A stretch of 64,000 nucleotides of DNA from Rhytidiadelphus loreus (GCA_947034895.1 OX344764.1:1054001-1118000), one strand, 5' to 3'; shown: positions 1 to 10,999, counted from the first letter of the stretch. A program made the numbers and translations. The notes: a model not told the origin generated them from the letters alone.

Positions 1-38
1 GGAACCCACTACACAATTTAAAATTGGATAGGTCAAGG

Positions 39-360
39 TCAAAGCTTCGCCGTCTAGGGAAAATAGACAACAAGTTTTAACAACTAACAAAACAACGGCC
101 TAGTGGCGGGGTTTCTCCTATACTTGTCTACCACCTAGGGCACTCTTGGGGGCTAAACTTTGGCTTTTCCCAAGAAGATCTTGGGAACTAAACTTTGGAA
201 CCAAAAAGTATAGGGGGTTCAAAGCTTCGCCGTCGAATTGGTTTTGACACCAACTCTAAGACTGGTGACGCCCTCTGGGTCCAAAGCTTCCCCGTCTAAG
301 GCCTGTTTTTGACACACACTCTAAGACTAGGGTAGGTTACAGATTCAAAGCTTCGCCGCC
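39..360. repeat. Tandem repeat with TCAAAGCTTCGCCGTC motif
   Basis: The motif TCAAAGCTTCGCCGTC or a close variant occurs at 39-54, 219-234, 281-296 and 344-360. The last three are spaced 62-63 bp apart. Each unit also contains a TTTTGACAC..ACTCTAAGACT segment (242-264 and 306-328), so this is a degenerate tandem array of about three 62-bp units plus one outlying motif. No coding frame follows the repeat period. Likely part of a larger repetitive element. Confidence 0.7.
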
Positions 361-783
361 TCAAGGGCAGTGGGGTCCACTCGTAAACAACACAGCAAGG
401 GTGACAATGGTTAGGACTTACACAAGAGGCAACCAAATCCCCAAGGTAAACATAAACAAGGCAATACTCATGTACTAAAGGCCCCCCAAAGCGGCATCGC
501 CAAGGTACGGTGGGGGGTGACTTTAGGATTAGTATAAGACACCCAAAAAGATACACGGAAAACACACGCAAGTAGATGGAAACCGCTTGACTCACACACG
601 TACAAGGTAAGGTAGAAGGACCTCAAGGACTTCAAAGAGCTTGCAATAAAACGACAATGGGAGCCAAAAGTGCTCCGAAAACACCGTAGAGGTTTCTTGG
701 CTTGAAACGCCAAAAAATTCCAAGATAACTTGGACCCACGGACCCAAAACAAGTATTGGGGGTGTTTTGGGAGAGAGAAGGGA

Positions 784-797
784 CCCCTTTTATAGGT
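784..797 (-). promoter_or_regulatory. Possible TATA box, minus strand
   Basis: On the minus strand the sequence CCTATAAAAGGGG is followed by a CT-rich stretch (CCCTTCTCTCTCCC), as in many plant and LTR-retrotransposon core promoters. No convincing gene lies downstream on that strand inside the window, so it may be the promoter of an LTR or element that extends past the left edge. Confidence 0.3.
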
Positions 798-828
798 TTC
801 CAAGGGCCCACTCCCCCCCTCGACGAGT

Positions 829-2059
829 AACCTCATCCATCCGGATTTTCATCCAACTTTGAGATTTTCACCTAATCTTGGGTTTTACGCTAGTCCTAGT
901 TTCTAACTTTTGGAGTTTAGCTCGGAATTGCAAATGGATTGCGCCAATGGCTTCAGAATGTCATTTTTAGCTTGAGGGACTCCTTACCCCCTATTTCTAT
1001 CACCAAAAACCCATCGGAAACTAGTGCCAACTGGAGCCAATTAAAAGGGTAAAAACCTAACTTTTGGGGTTTACCTCTTTTGGCTTGGGTAACTAGCTAG
1101 GGTTGTTGGGGAGGCTCTAGGGAGTAAGAAAAGGCTCCTTGATGTCTTCGTTCCGACTTCGTACGCTCCCGGGACGCCGGTCAACCCCGCAAAGATCCTG
1201 CCGTAAATATTAATTGGGGGGATGTTGTCAGCTTCGGCTGCTTCCCGCTATCGGAACTCCATGAATTTTGTCGGGGCGCGTTATTAACATAAAAGATGCT
1301 AGTCTAATTTTTAGTGAGATTTTATCGCGGCCTGGGTATTTTCCATGAATTTCCCAACGTGGCCTTTGGCGGTTGACCGCTCGGAAAAAGATCCTTTGGA
1401 GATCAGAAAAAACCGAGACTTTTTGGGGAACCTCTCATGGAGTCCCCCAAGCCACGTGCCAAGTCTTAGGCCATTCTGGCACACAGTTGGTGGCGTGGTG
1501 AAAACTAACTTCGGTTGAATCACCGGCAGTCAGGGAATCTTTCACATGTGAGGGAATCTTGGCGAATGGGCTTTGTCGTGGATGTCCCGACATGTTCCAG
1601 ATCCGAGAACACTATCCGGCGGCTGTGGATTCCTCCATGCGGCCTGTCTGGGACAAGTAACACCTGCAAGCTAACAAATTGGATTTCTAATGTTTCGTCG
1701 GTGGAATGGGGAAACTAGAACCTATCTTTGGAGATTTACGTGGGGACCTCCCTTACTCTCCTAAGACTTAATTTAGCCTATCATGGTCACATGCACTAGG
1801 GTTTTGGGCTATTTTGGGTAAGTTCCTAGTAGCCCTATTGTTTCCCCCTAATTACGGGTTCTAACCTATATACAAGTGGGTTTTATGGATAATTTATGGG
1901 TAAAAGGCTATTTATGACCAAATGCTATACTGGTACGTGACATACCTATTTTGGTTCTACACTCTTTTTTGGGCTTTTTGTACTACTTTATGCCTTAATT
2001 TGTAATAAACTAAAAAAAAGAAAACAATGAGTCCCAAGTGACGAATTTGGGGCTCACAG
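829..2059. other. Non-coding, LTR-like or transposon-derived DNA
   Basis: No credible gene. Sequence composition resembles plant LTR-retrotransposon flanks (near 1,200-1,240: GGGGGGATGTTGTCAGC, with CTGACAACATCCCCCC on the other strand). No paired LTR, primer-binding site or polyprotein was found, so the element type is not assigned. Confidence 0.3.
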
Positions 2060-2638
2060 ATGGCAGAGACCCGATTTTGGGGACGAGACTTGCTTTGGAG
2101 TTGGCGAGAAGGCCTACATGATCAAGAAATGGGAGCTGCTGCCTCACAATTGAATTGGGAAACGGACCCGCGTGAAATTCTAAGAGTGGCATTCAACCTT
2201 ATGGAAAAAGGAGCTCACAATGCAGGGAAGAGGGCGTTTTTTTTTCAATGCCTTGATGGATATTTTGATAAGACATCCCAAACCTTCAAGTGGGGTGCTC
2301 ATCCGGAAGGACACCGTTGGAATTTTGAAGGTGAACAAGGGGCTAATCGTGATGAAAATGCCACTCCAGAAGACTTGAATAGTATGGCTTACCTCGACTC
2401 AACATACGGGCCTTATTATCAAAGCCGAGCACTCGATTATCTATTGGAGTTACACTCTCCGCAAACTAAAAGGACACTTAAAGCTCTCAAAAACTCCAAT
2501 GTCTTGGAATCTATTTTAGAAGCAGATGGACCTGCTTCAAGGACTCGTTCTAAGAAGAAACTCGTTGTTGGAGAGTCCAATGATTACAAACAAGGTGCAA
2601 CAAGTGGTTCTCAGAACAATCCAATGGACTTGAACTAA
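2060..2638 (+). CDS. Hypothetical protein, 192 aa
   Basis: An open frame from ATG at 2060 to TAA at 2636-2638. I do not recognise the family. The N-terminal 120 residues are rich in aromatic residues (RFWGRDLLWSW, FKWGAHPEGHRWNFEGE, YGPYYQSRALDYLLELHS), which looks like a folded domain; the tail is basic then polar (SRTRSKKKLVV...). The ATG directly follows a good splice-acceptor-like CTCACAG, so 2060 could be the start of an internal or last exon instead of the true start. No GC-rich array or leader like those further right lies nearby. It could be a fragment of a transposon accessory or Gag-like protein. Coding status rests on length and composition only. Confidence 0.4.
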   Translation: MAETRFWGRDLLWSWREGLHDQEMGAAASQLNWETDPREILRVAFNLMEKGAHNAGKRAFFFQCLDGYFDKTSQTFKWGAHPEGHRWNFEGEQGANRDENATPEDLNSMAYLDSTYGPYYQSRALDYLLELHSPQTKRTLKALKNSNVLESILEADGPASRTRSKKKLVVGESNDYKQGATSGSQNNPMDLN

Positions 2639-4311
2639 ATATTTCTATGAGATACTTACTTCAACGGTGGTTCTAGTTAATCATAGTAGTATACAAGATG
2701 TAAGGCCCATAGTATAAGGGCCGTAGTATATCCATACTCGCACAAAGTAGTACTCTAGCAAAAGTTAGGGTTAAGATGTTGGCTTCTAAAACTATACCGC
2801 CTTGGCTGTGTATTGTACTACTATGCTTATGGACAACAACCTTCTATTGCTTTGGTTTTGAAGGTTTGGGCATACTTATACATTTGTAGCCTAAAATGTA
2901 ATTGGTGAAATGCAAATACATTTGTTGTAATGCCTCGCACAATGATTCCATACACGGTCCCCACAAAATTGCTATCTTCAAATCTTTTAATGAATTTTTT
3001 CCTTTTGGATTTTTTTCTCATACAACATGTTTTGGTTTACATGGAAAAATTTGATTCATTCCATTCAGATTTTTTATGAGAAAGTTATGGACCATTTTGT
3101 TTGGCGGGCAACTTGAGTCTACAGCTTCTTCTTTTAAAAGTTGCTTGTAGGATTTGTTTCTCCAGGCAATTTCTACAATCTTAAAAAAAATTAGGTCCGG
3201 TCACATAGTTAACTTCACTTGATAGCACACTCTCACCATTTTCATTTCATTTTAGAGATATTCATTATTTAAATTCTACAACTACATCTTACCTACTTCT
3301 ACTCAACAATTTCTTAAAGTATCCAAAATTGTTTTTGAAAATTGTTTTTTTCCCACACATAACCATAGGATCTTACACCTTACTAATATGAGAATGTGTG
3401 GAAAAAATTTCAGAATTTATCATCTTACAGATTGCAAGATATCCGCAGTTAGAGTGAAAAAAACAATTTTTTCAGCACATTGCTGGACTACATTATTTGA
3501 CTTTTAACATTTTTCACTTTAATTTCTTGCACTACAGAGTTTTGAGCTTTAAACAAATATAGTGGAGAATTGAGTTGAGAGTCTAAATAAAAAAAAGGTT
3601 TTCAAAAAAACTTAATTTTCATTCTTAAACAAATTGTAGAATAGAAGTACATATGAGGTTGAATGAAAATCTATTTTCTTTCTAAGATAGAATTAAAATG
3701 CACGAATCCCCACAGTCAAATTGTTGTTGCAAGCAAACTAAACCATGTGAAACTTCTTTTCTTGAACAATTGCCAAAATTGCGTTCCTAAATTAATCTTA
3801 CAAGGTATTTTTCCCACCAGAAGCTCTAATTGCCCAATAAACAAGATTGTCCATAACTTTCTCATAAAATATCCAAATGAAATGAAAAAAAGCTTTCCGG
3901 ATAGACAAAATTATAATCTATGAGGGAAAAAAACTTAAAAAAATAAATTCAAATGCTTGTCACATTTTTTTGCTGCCCATTCTCCCCTGCTTTGGAGTTT
4001 GGACTATATGGGCATAACTTTTGTTCCCGGGCACCGATTGGAAAAAAAGTTATATTACCACAAAGGTAATCGTTTTTTCTATCTTCAAATAAAGTTTCAA
4101 AAATTCAGTCCAAAATTTCAGCCCGTAGGTACCATCTCTGACATCCATTCTTGCAAAGACACCAAATTCATAGCCCTCGTATTCAAAATATAATAAAAAC
4201 ATATGTACATTTCAAAAACAAAGGTGTGAATTTTTTTATTCCACAAAACCTTTGGAAAATCAAAAATTGGAAGGCCAAAATGTTTTGTTTCTACCACACT
4301 AGATCCAACCA
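2639..4311. repeat. AT-rich non-coding stretch with imperfect inverted repeat
   Basis: No gene seen. Segment 3065-3120 (TATGAGAAAGTTATGGACCA...TTGTTTGGCGGGCAA) reappears as its reverse complement at about 3825-3880 (TTGCCCAATAAACAAG...TCCATAACTTTCTCATA). The arms are about 55 bp, imperfect, and 700 bp apart. This could be a decayed fold-back or MITE-like element. Confidence 0.5.
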
Positions 4312-5802
4312 CTAAGTACTTTTTTCACTATTCACAAAGTCACTTTCTTTGGGCTCCGGTCCCATTCTTTGAAGTTCCACACGGGTGGCACCTATGGCTT
4401 TCACATTCCACTTGCGCCATTCCTTAAAAAAAAGGATGTGGCGCTCCAAGTCCAATATGCCCTCGTGCAACAACTCTTGTTTTTTCTCCAATAGCTTCAC
4501 CAAATAAAAAAGCGTTGCTCTTTCTTCTGTATTGCTACCATAATCCGGAGCTAAAGCCAAGATGCCCTCTTTTTTGGCTTCTTTTAAGGCATCATCATAA
4601 TATTCCATCTCTAGCTCACGTATTTGAAGATTCAAGCTTCTCCTTTCGCTTTGATGGGACCATTTATCACGTTGCAAAAGATCAAGTTTATTTTGAAGCA
4701 CCGCTAAATCATTGGAAATGTGTGCTCGCCCCTCTTTGATCTTCTTGAAATAATTTACTCTACTTTTGTTTAACTTAGAGTAAATCTTCTCATTTTCAGT
4801 AATGGCGTTTTCAGTCGCCTCTAGCTCCTTCTTCAACCCATCCACAACAGTTGGATTCACTGGAAGATGTTGTACCTTCTCTTTCAAATTTATAAGATCC
4901 GCTACTGTTGAAATCAAAGCTGCTCGTGCACTTTCGATCTTAGTGCCCAACATCTCTAAATTGTCTTCCGAATCATTGTCACTGCTTCCACTAGACCCAA
5001 TGTCTGCACCAGAACAATCCACATTGATCGGTACATGAACATCTTCGCTTTGTTTTTGAATCTTGGACAATGATTGCGGCTCCTCAAGCTTCCTCTTGCC
5101 CTTCTTGTCAACTTGAACGTCTTCAGCCGCCTCTTGTTTTTCTTTGCCAATGTCTTCGTCGTCACTCTCAAAAGAATATCCATCGTATTCATGAGTGTGC
5201 TCATCTGAGCTAGAAGTTGAAGACCATTGAACTTGGTCATCACCAACAGCCAACTTGCCAGGCTTTGCCTCTAAAAGCTTTTGATTTGCTTGAAGAAGTC
5301 CTTCTTCATCCAACACTATCGGTCTGTCCGGGCGGTCACCGATAGGAAGCTCCTTCAAGGTTGTCCAATCTACCTTTTTCTTCAATTGAACTTCAACGTA
5401 CACCATTTGCACAAGATAGAAAGAGAAGTTGTCATTTCGATAAGGCTGGGACTCCAAATAGATTTGTTGCCATACCTCCAAACACCTTCGCTGGAAGACA
5501 ACACTCTTGCAGTAAGCCAAATTTGCCTTATTAGACTTCACGTGCAAAGGGTATCGCCAAAACGGGAACAACTTGTTGATGTGGCACCAATCCACATATT
5601 TGTTTACAGTTTCATATGTCCAAGGCTCTGGTTCTACTTCCCATCCCAAAAAGGCCTTCATCTTTGGATGCAACAAGATGGGTACACGCTTCTTGCGAGG
5701 TTTGCCGCTCCTTTTACGATCCTTGTCACGAACCGCCTTTTTGTTGAGCCGAAGTTGGTATCTTGACATACCGTGTGGCGGTTGAGAGTCCTCGCCCTCC
5801 AT
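4312..5802 (-). CDS. Coiled-coil protein A (transposon-associated, family unnamed)
   Basis: Intact 496-aa frame; ATG at 5800-5802 is chosen because it directly follows the conserved leader. Function not recognised. In order: a basic start (KKAVRDKDRKRSGKPRKKR, nuclear-localisation-like); a Trp/Tyr-rich globular domain at about residues 45-165 with VDWCHINKLFPFWRYPLHV, VFQRRCLEVWQQIY and VQMVYVEVQLKKKVDW; an acidic Ser-rich linker at about 200-285; and a long heptad-rich C-terminal region (about 285-480). The N-terminal domain is clearly paralogous to the protein beginning at 14,791 (shared pattern: W-x-WCHI-[ND]-KLFP-[FY] ... A-N-L ... C-[KR] ... V-[FV]-QR-C-[LI]-E-[VI]). A GC-rich 14-mer array and leader lie upstream. 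The architecture suits a DNA-binding or assembly accessory protein of a transposon, but that is inference. Confidence 0.75.
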   Translation of the reverse strand: MEGEDSQPPHGMSRYQLRLNKKAVRDKDRKRSGKPRKKRVPILLHPKMKAFLGWEVEPEPWTYETVNKYVDWCHINKLFPFWRYPLHVKSNKANLAYCKSVVFQRRCLEVWQQIYLESQPYRNDNFSFYLVQMVYVEVQLKKKVDWTTLKELPIGDRPDRPIVLDEEGLLQANQKLLEAKPGKLAVGDDQVQWSSTSSSDEHTHEYDGYSFESDDEDIGKEKQEAAEDVQVDKKGKRKLEEPQSLSKIQKQSEDVHVPINVDCSGADIGSSGSSDNDSEDNLEMLGTKIESARAALISTVADLINLKEKVQHLPVNPTVVDGLKKELEATENAITENEKIYSKLNKSRVNYFKKIKEGRAHISNDLAVLQNKLDLLQRDKWSHQSERRSLNLQIRELEMEYYDDALKEAKKEGILALAPDYGSNTEERATLFYLVKLLEKKQELLHEGILDLERHILFFKEWRKWNVKAIGATRVELQRMGPEPKESDFVNSEKST

Positions 5803-6065
5803 AACGATCACTTCGTCTCAAAAGTAGCCAACTAAGTACTATGCGGTTTAGGGTTGCAAGCCTAAACCGTAGGTGTAAGAAATGCTAAACGTAATCCTAT
5901 CACATTTAACATTTACAAAAATACAATGTTCTCGTAAAACACCCTATGTCATCCAAGCGTGAATAAAATGAGCCGTGCAAAGGGACAAAAATCCCCCCCC
6001 ACAACTCAAACCCCTAGCTTCTATGCACGCATTCAACCACGTCAGCAGGTGAAAGACAGTGCGCA
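5803..6065 (-). promoter_or_regulatory. 5' leader of gene A (copy A of shared leader module)
   Basis: The core at 6001-6065 (minus strand: TGCGCACTGTCTTTCACCT ... ATGCGTGC ... GGGGTTTGAGTT) matches copies at 9781-9846 (minus), 14,608-14,673 (plus) and, more weakly, 11,614-11,665 (plus). Each sits between a 14-mer array and a gene start. The part proximal to the gene contains a CCCTAAACC palindromic segment (5845-5870). Likely promoter and 5' UTR. Confidence 0.6.
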
Positions 6066-6087
6066 CAATGCCAGGGAAAATGAAATG

Positions 6088-6362
6088 GCGACTGCGGGTG
6101 GAGGAGAACGCTGATGTACCCGAGGTCGCCCCTGGGGCGCGTGCGGGTCCTGAAGTGGGGCGAGTGCGGGTCAGCCCAGTGCTCTAGGGCGACCGCGGGT
6201 CCGGAAGTGGGGCGACTGCGGCTCTGGACAGGTGCTCCAACGCGACCGCGGGTCGAAGGAGCCCGGGCGAGTGGGCGACCGCGGGTCCAGGGCGACTGCG
6301 GGTCCACTTTGCGAAGGCGACCGCGGGTCCTGGGCGACCTCGGGTCCCAGGCGACCGCGGGT
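6088..6362 (+). repeat. GC-rich 14-mer array 1
   Basis: About ten copies of GGCGACTGCGGGTC and variants (GGCGACCGCGGGTCC, GGCGAGTGCGGGTC) separated by short variable spacers. Read along the downstream gene A (minus strand) the unit is GACCCGCAGTCGCC. The block is strongly GC-rich in AT-rich surroundings and contains many CG and CNG sites. It resembles a subterminal repeat block for protein binding. Confidence 0.85.
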
Positions 6363-8120
6363 CCATCTATTAATGCATGGACTTTTCTTTTCTTTCTTAG
6401 TACATGTTTATAGATTGTGATATTTTTTTCCATTTTTGCTTGTGCTGGGAAAGTGGCGATACTAAATGTTACGGAGGGGCTCCAAGCTTCAACATTCATC
6501 CACGTACTGGATAGAAAATGTGATACTAAGTATCTAAAATTCTATTTTCATTTACATTGTGGCGATTTCATCGAAGACTTTTCTAGAAGTTGAAGTTTTT
6601 CTAGCAATTTCATCCAAAATTTTCCAAAAAAATTCCTATAGCTTATAGCTAGCCTAAATTTTTTGTTGCTTTTGAGCACCAAATCTCAAGAGAAAAAACC
6701 CAGATTGTGAGCTCAATCCCATTTGTGTTGCAAAATTTATGGAATACTAGTTTATACTTTATACTATATTTGGGGAGCCATTAGGGTTGAGGTGGATTGT
6801 GGTACAAATGGATTCCTTATTGATTATCTGAACAAAAGTTAAATCTTTGCAATTGTTTTAGAAGAAGTTGTTGTTACCTAATTTTTTTCTTATTAATTAA
6901 TTTCATAGTTAATTCTTAATTTTATTGTAAATGACTTATTTCATTGTTAATGACGAATTTTATTGTTAATAACTAATTCAATTGTTAATAACCAATGTTA
7001 TGATTATTAACCATTGCAATTGTAACAATAATGTCTTTGTAATTGTTTTGACATGAGATGTTCATTATGTATTTTTGGATGTAGACTCAAATTACATACT
7101 ATGTTACACACACTAATTTTGGTAAATTACATGCCTAATAACTAAATTTCTTGTACGGACACAAATCTATAAATGAAAGTCATTGTTGGACTTATATCAT
7201 ACTCCAACCATCTATGAAAGAATGTGTGTTTTTATCAATTTGGATGACATATACCAAAAAAAAGAATATGGTAGGAAAACATTATGCTACTAGGAATAAT
7301 ATGTATGGTAAAACCAGATTTACATTTATTATTGAATTCATCCAAGTTTTCTCAAATTGCGTGTTTAATAAATGACAAAGATTATGGCTACATATCTTTT
7401 TTGCAATATCCACTCTTGTTTCATTGTCAAAAAAAAAAAAATGGTGGCAAGAAGTCAATGAACTTCCTTTTTTCCAAATAAAATAAATAGGAAGAGAGCG
7501 AAAAAGGTTAAATAAATAAATAAAAACATCTCTCATCTATTTTGAAATAGGTAAAGTACGAATAAAAAGGAAAAGTCTAAAAAAGTCTAAAATGTATGTT
7601 TCCTATATTTGAATTAGAATAAATAGGAAAAAAAAACCAACTTGCTTTTATTTTTGGAAATAGAAAAAATAATAAGAGAATGTAAATGATGTATGACTTA
7701 CATTTTTTTAGGGATTGAAAAAACAACTATTTGAATTCAATGACCATGAAAGTAAAACTCCTTTCAAGTGCATACTAGCACATTTTATTCAAGAAATAAT
7801 ACAATTCTTCAACATCAATTACAAACTAATTTATTTTCATTTTCTTATTTTCCTTGCGTCCATTATATACTACGGAATCAAAAAGGACCAAGAACATTTG
7901 AATTCAAAAGTTGTTACACTTTGCATAACAATGTGTAAAAGGCCATATTCAATATATACAATTTAACAAATAGCCCATTGAGTAATTGTTTTTCTAAAGA
8001 CAAGGCGCGTAGCATAAAATTCCTTCATATATTATAGGAAAATATTACAAAGTAAGCAACACATAATTGGCCACCAAGCTCATTGCTTGCAGCACTAAAC
8101 TCTTGCTCTAGACTATCCTA
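6363..8120. repeat. AT-rich non-coding stretch with ATTGTTAATAAC tandem repeat
   Basis: No gene seen. Between about 6,905 and 7,015 there is a degenerate 20-25-bp tandem repeat (TTCATTGTTAATGACGAA, TTTATTGTTAATAACTAA, TTCAATTGTTAATAACCAA). The rest is low-complexity A/T-rich sequence with several A/T homopolymers. Confidence 0.5.
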
Positions 8121-9713
8121 TTACAAAGGTGAGTCTCGGAACACCAATTCGGGGGGCATCATGGACCATGGTGGAGACATAAGGGAATTTGTGATCTCTA
8201 TACACGTTGGTCTCTTCTTTGGGTCAGTGTTCACGAGTTCACGCAACTTCATTCCAAAGTACATTGATCCCTCGCGGTTCTTGAACAAATCCTTGTCCCA
8301 ATCGTCCATATCACCAATTCTCATCCATTTGGTCAACTTCCCAATAGAATACGAGTCTAACTGTTGCGTATATTTATACCGTTGTTGCATGATCGGTATG
8401 CTTGTATCGGAATTTGGAGGTCCATATGCATAAAACAACTCCGGGGCAACCTACCAACGACCTTCTCGGTATTGATCCATCTCGGCCTCAGATGGCTTTC
8501 CAAAATGTGAAGGCGCGTTTTCGTCAAAACGACTTGATATTCCAAAATCACAAATTCCAATGTTGATTATGTCGTTTGAATAATCCGGAAAATGCAACAT
8601 GATGTTCATGGGAGAGAAGTCATTGTGTAGCACGCGGCACTTGTGCATGAGATTTGTCACATATACTAAAGCCCATGCCAACTTTGCCTTGTGCCTTCGG
8701 AAGAGACCAAGTTCTTTTTGTTTCTCTTCAGGAAGTCTTGTGGCTTTTTGCATTTCATGCCAGTCAATGGTTGGTGATACAGAACGATCTAAATGCCTCA
8801 ACTCATTCAAATGGCCCCCATTCCACCACAAAGTGTACGCTTCATTCGTGCAAGAATGAATGGCAAAAAACTTAATGATGCCAGGGTGGTTCAAGGGGCA
8901 TGCAAGGGCCTCCATGGATCGTTGCGCTCTCCCCTCGCGCGGGTTTATTGCCTTAGATACTTTCCCAGCAAAAGCGATGTAGCTTGGAATTGTATCCATT
9001 CCTTCAATGCGTACCTTACGCACTTTTGCATACCCCCCTTCACGTTCAAAAGCACTAAGGGGCACCACTTTCGCCGTATCGGGGATCCACGTGATCCACA
9101 ATCCACCATCTCGTGCAAATGCTGCCTGCACCGCTGCATTTTTCCACTTAAAACCCCTTGCCGAGCCTCTTGCCAATTTCTTCATTGCGTTGGACCACCA
9201 CTCCATTTTTTGGCGGAATGCCTTGATGTCTTCTGATTCCTCTACTATTGGAAGTAACGGTCGATGTTCCTCCATCAATTTCTTGGTATTGAACATCACC
9301 GCTTTCAATGTGTTATCAAGCCATTCAAATAGTCTCGAAGAATATGTCAAGTCAATGTCTGCGAAATCATCAGATCCCTTTAGCTTGGTTAAAATCCGTG
9401 CTTGTAAATCGTTTGGCAAGGCCACACTACCAGTTGTAGGACACCTCAAATAGCTTGCCTCCAAGAATTGTACACTTTTCCCTTCGTACCACTAGAGACA
9501 CGCTTCGTATGCATATCGGGTATAACTCGGGGGAGGATAGTTGGAGTCCTTGTCATGTGCTGACTTCTACTTCTTGCCCTTCCATCGCTCTTGACTCCCT
9601 CCTTCTTCGTTTTCATTTACAGCTATCGGAACCTCGAAAAAAATTGGATCATCGAGGTCCAGATCCCATAAAGACTTTCTCCTTGTAGTGTTGCCTTCAT
9701 GTGGAAAAGCCAT
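8121..9713 (-). pseudogene. Protein kinase pseudogene with three in-frame UAG codons
   Basis: One frame runs from ATG at 9711-9713 (MAFPHEGNTTRRKSLW) to the end at 8121, broken only by TAG at 9567-9569, 9492-9494 and 8451-8453. The kinase fold is clear: YIAFAGKVSKA (likely Lys strand), MEALACPLNHPGIIKFFA (helix C Glu and the following strand), LHNDFSPMNIMLHF (catalytic loop, HND for HRD), CDFGISSR (DFG), then EGRW-stop-VAPEL (the APE segment) and DPKKRPTCIEI (subdomain XI Arg). The third stop falls where a Tyr is usual in kinases of the RWY-x-APE type. The N-terminal ~180 residues form an unrecognised helical region. A leader and GC-rich array lie directly upstream as for gene A. Captured host kinase or kinase-bearing transposon gene; catalytic residues are otherwise present. 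UAG readthrough cannot be excluded from sequence alone. Confidence 0.75.
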
Positions 9714-9846
9714 GTTGTACTTAAAAACAATTCAAAACCGTAGTTCAAAATTCGTAGATTGAAAGGGCAAAAATTCCCCCCCAATTGAAACCCCAGCCCA
9801 CGGGCACGCATCCAGCCACCTGAAGGTAGGTGAAAGACAGTGCGCA
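9714..9846 (-). promoter_or_regulatory. 5' leader of kinase gene (copy B of shared leader module)
   Basis: The core at 9781-9846 on the minus strand (TGCGCACTGTCTTTCACCT ... GGATGCGTGCCC ... GGGGTTTCAATTGG) aligns with the gene A leader. Similarity extends on both sides: the poly-G then ATTTTTG..CCCTTT segment downstream (9762-9785 versus 5978-6005), and upstream the GTACCC.A.GTCGCC.C.GGGCGCGTGCG segment (9890-9918 versus 6115-6145). The two regions therefore share about 140 bp. Confidence 0.6.
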
Positions 9847-9897
9847 AGGCTAAAATAAGGTGAGAATCGGAAGTGGAGCTAACACTTAAGTACCCAA

Positions 9898-10365
9898 AGT
9901 CGCCTCAGGGCGCGTGCGTTTGGATGACTGCGGGTCGGGAGGGGGCGACTGCGGGTTTGAGGAGGGGCGACTGCGGGTCTGAAGACAACGGGAATGGGCG
10001 ACTACGCATTTTTGGAGCGCTGAAATGGGCGACTGCGGATCGTGGGCGACCGCGGGTACCAACTAAAGCATCCGGAAACTTGCACACGCGGTCGCCCACA
10101 AAGAAGTCTCTTCGACCCGCAGTCGCCTCCGACGCGCAGTCGCCCCACTGGAGATTGAGTTTGCATTTTCCAAAAAATCAGTCTCCCTCCTTGACCCGCA
10201 GTCGCCCCCTACGCGCAGTCGCCCTACTGGAGATTGAGTTTGCATTTTCCAAAAAATTAGTCTCCCTCCTTGACCCGTAGTCACCCCCTACGCGCAGTCG
10301 CCCTGATTCAAATGTTTTTTTTGCTTCGTCGATGACCCGTGGTCGCCCCTGACCCAAGGTCGCCC
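9898..10365. repeat. GC-rich 14-mer arrays 2a and 2b, back to back
   Basis: From 9898 to about 10,066 the unit reads GGCGACTGCGGGTC (pointing away from the kinase, as at gene A). From 10,087 to 10,365 it reads the other way (GACCCGCAGTCGCC, with TACGCGCAGTCGCC). Array 2b contains about 2.5 tandem copies of an 85-bp unit including GGAGATTGAGTTTGCATTT and TCCAAAAAATTAGTCTCCC. The switch of orientation at about 10,075 marks an abutting pair of element ends or a divergent promoter. Confidence 0.8.
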
Positions 10366-10672
10366 TAAACAACAACCAATCTGACCCAACACTAATTAGC
10401 ATCTGCAGCATATTCTAATTGATTTTTCCTTATCTCACATACTAAATTGGTAATAAATGTTAGGCGTCAATTCATATCAAAGACATAGCAAGGCAATGGA
10501 AGAATTATTCTTACAATGTGAAGAGTTTCCCAAACCCTAAACCCTAGACCCTAGACCTTGGAAAACAATAATACAACTTTTATCTAAAATCAAATCCTTA
10601 AACCTACATAAAATACTTACACATCCTACACGAGATGTAGTGTTTTAGACCTAAAATAGAATCATGTCTTTT

Positions 10673-10999
10673 TTGTCTTGTTGAATTTGTAAACAAAATG
10701 GAGGAAGTAACATATGATTAAAGGGAATTAGAAACAATAAGGGAGAGGTCCCAAAAAAAACACCATCTCGTGAATCATGCCCAAATAAATCTAATTACAC
10801 CTCCCCACTATTAGAATATACATAAAACTTTCATTTGGAACTTCTTGCCAAAGGAGTGTTGGAGAGCTAATGCAAAACCTAGGATTTGTTTGTCTTGTTG
10901 AATTTGTAAACAAAATGGAGGAAGTAACATATGATTAAAGGGAATTAGAAACAATAAGGGAGAGGGGTCCCAAAAAAAAATTAATCTTGTGAAACATGT
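10673..10999 (+). repeat. Direct repeat of about 105 bp
   Basis: The segment starting TGTCTTGTTGAATTTGTAA at about 10,673 and running to about 10,780 (ACATATGATTAAAGGG, ACAATAAGGGAGAGG, GTCCCAAAAAAAA) is repeated almost exactly at about 10,890-10,999. The copies are 217 bp apart. The second copy runs directly into the next GC-rich array, so this is probably an internal duplication of a transposon end. Confidence 0.8.

Noticed and set aside
6014..6499. Open frames across the GC-rich arrays (for example DPRSPGTRGRP-type repeats on minus, and similar at 9,905-10,411 and 11,367-11,723)
   Set aside because: They are translations of the 14-mer arrays; both strands are open because the repeat lacks stops. 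No domain and no independent start.
10528..10560. Telomere-like CCCTAAACCCTAGACCC
   Set aside because: Only about two imperfect CCCTAAA units; too short for an interstitial telomere tract.
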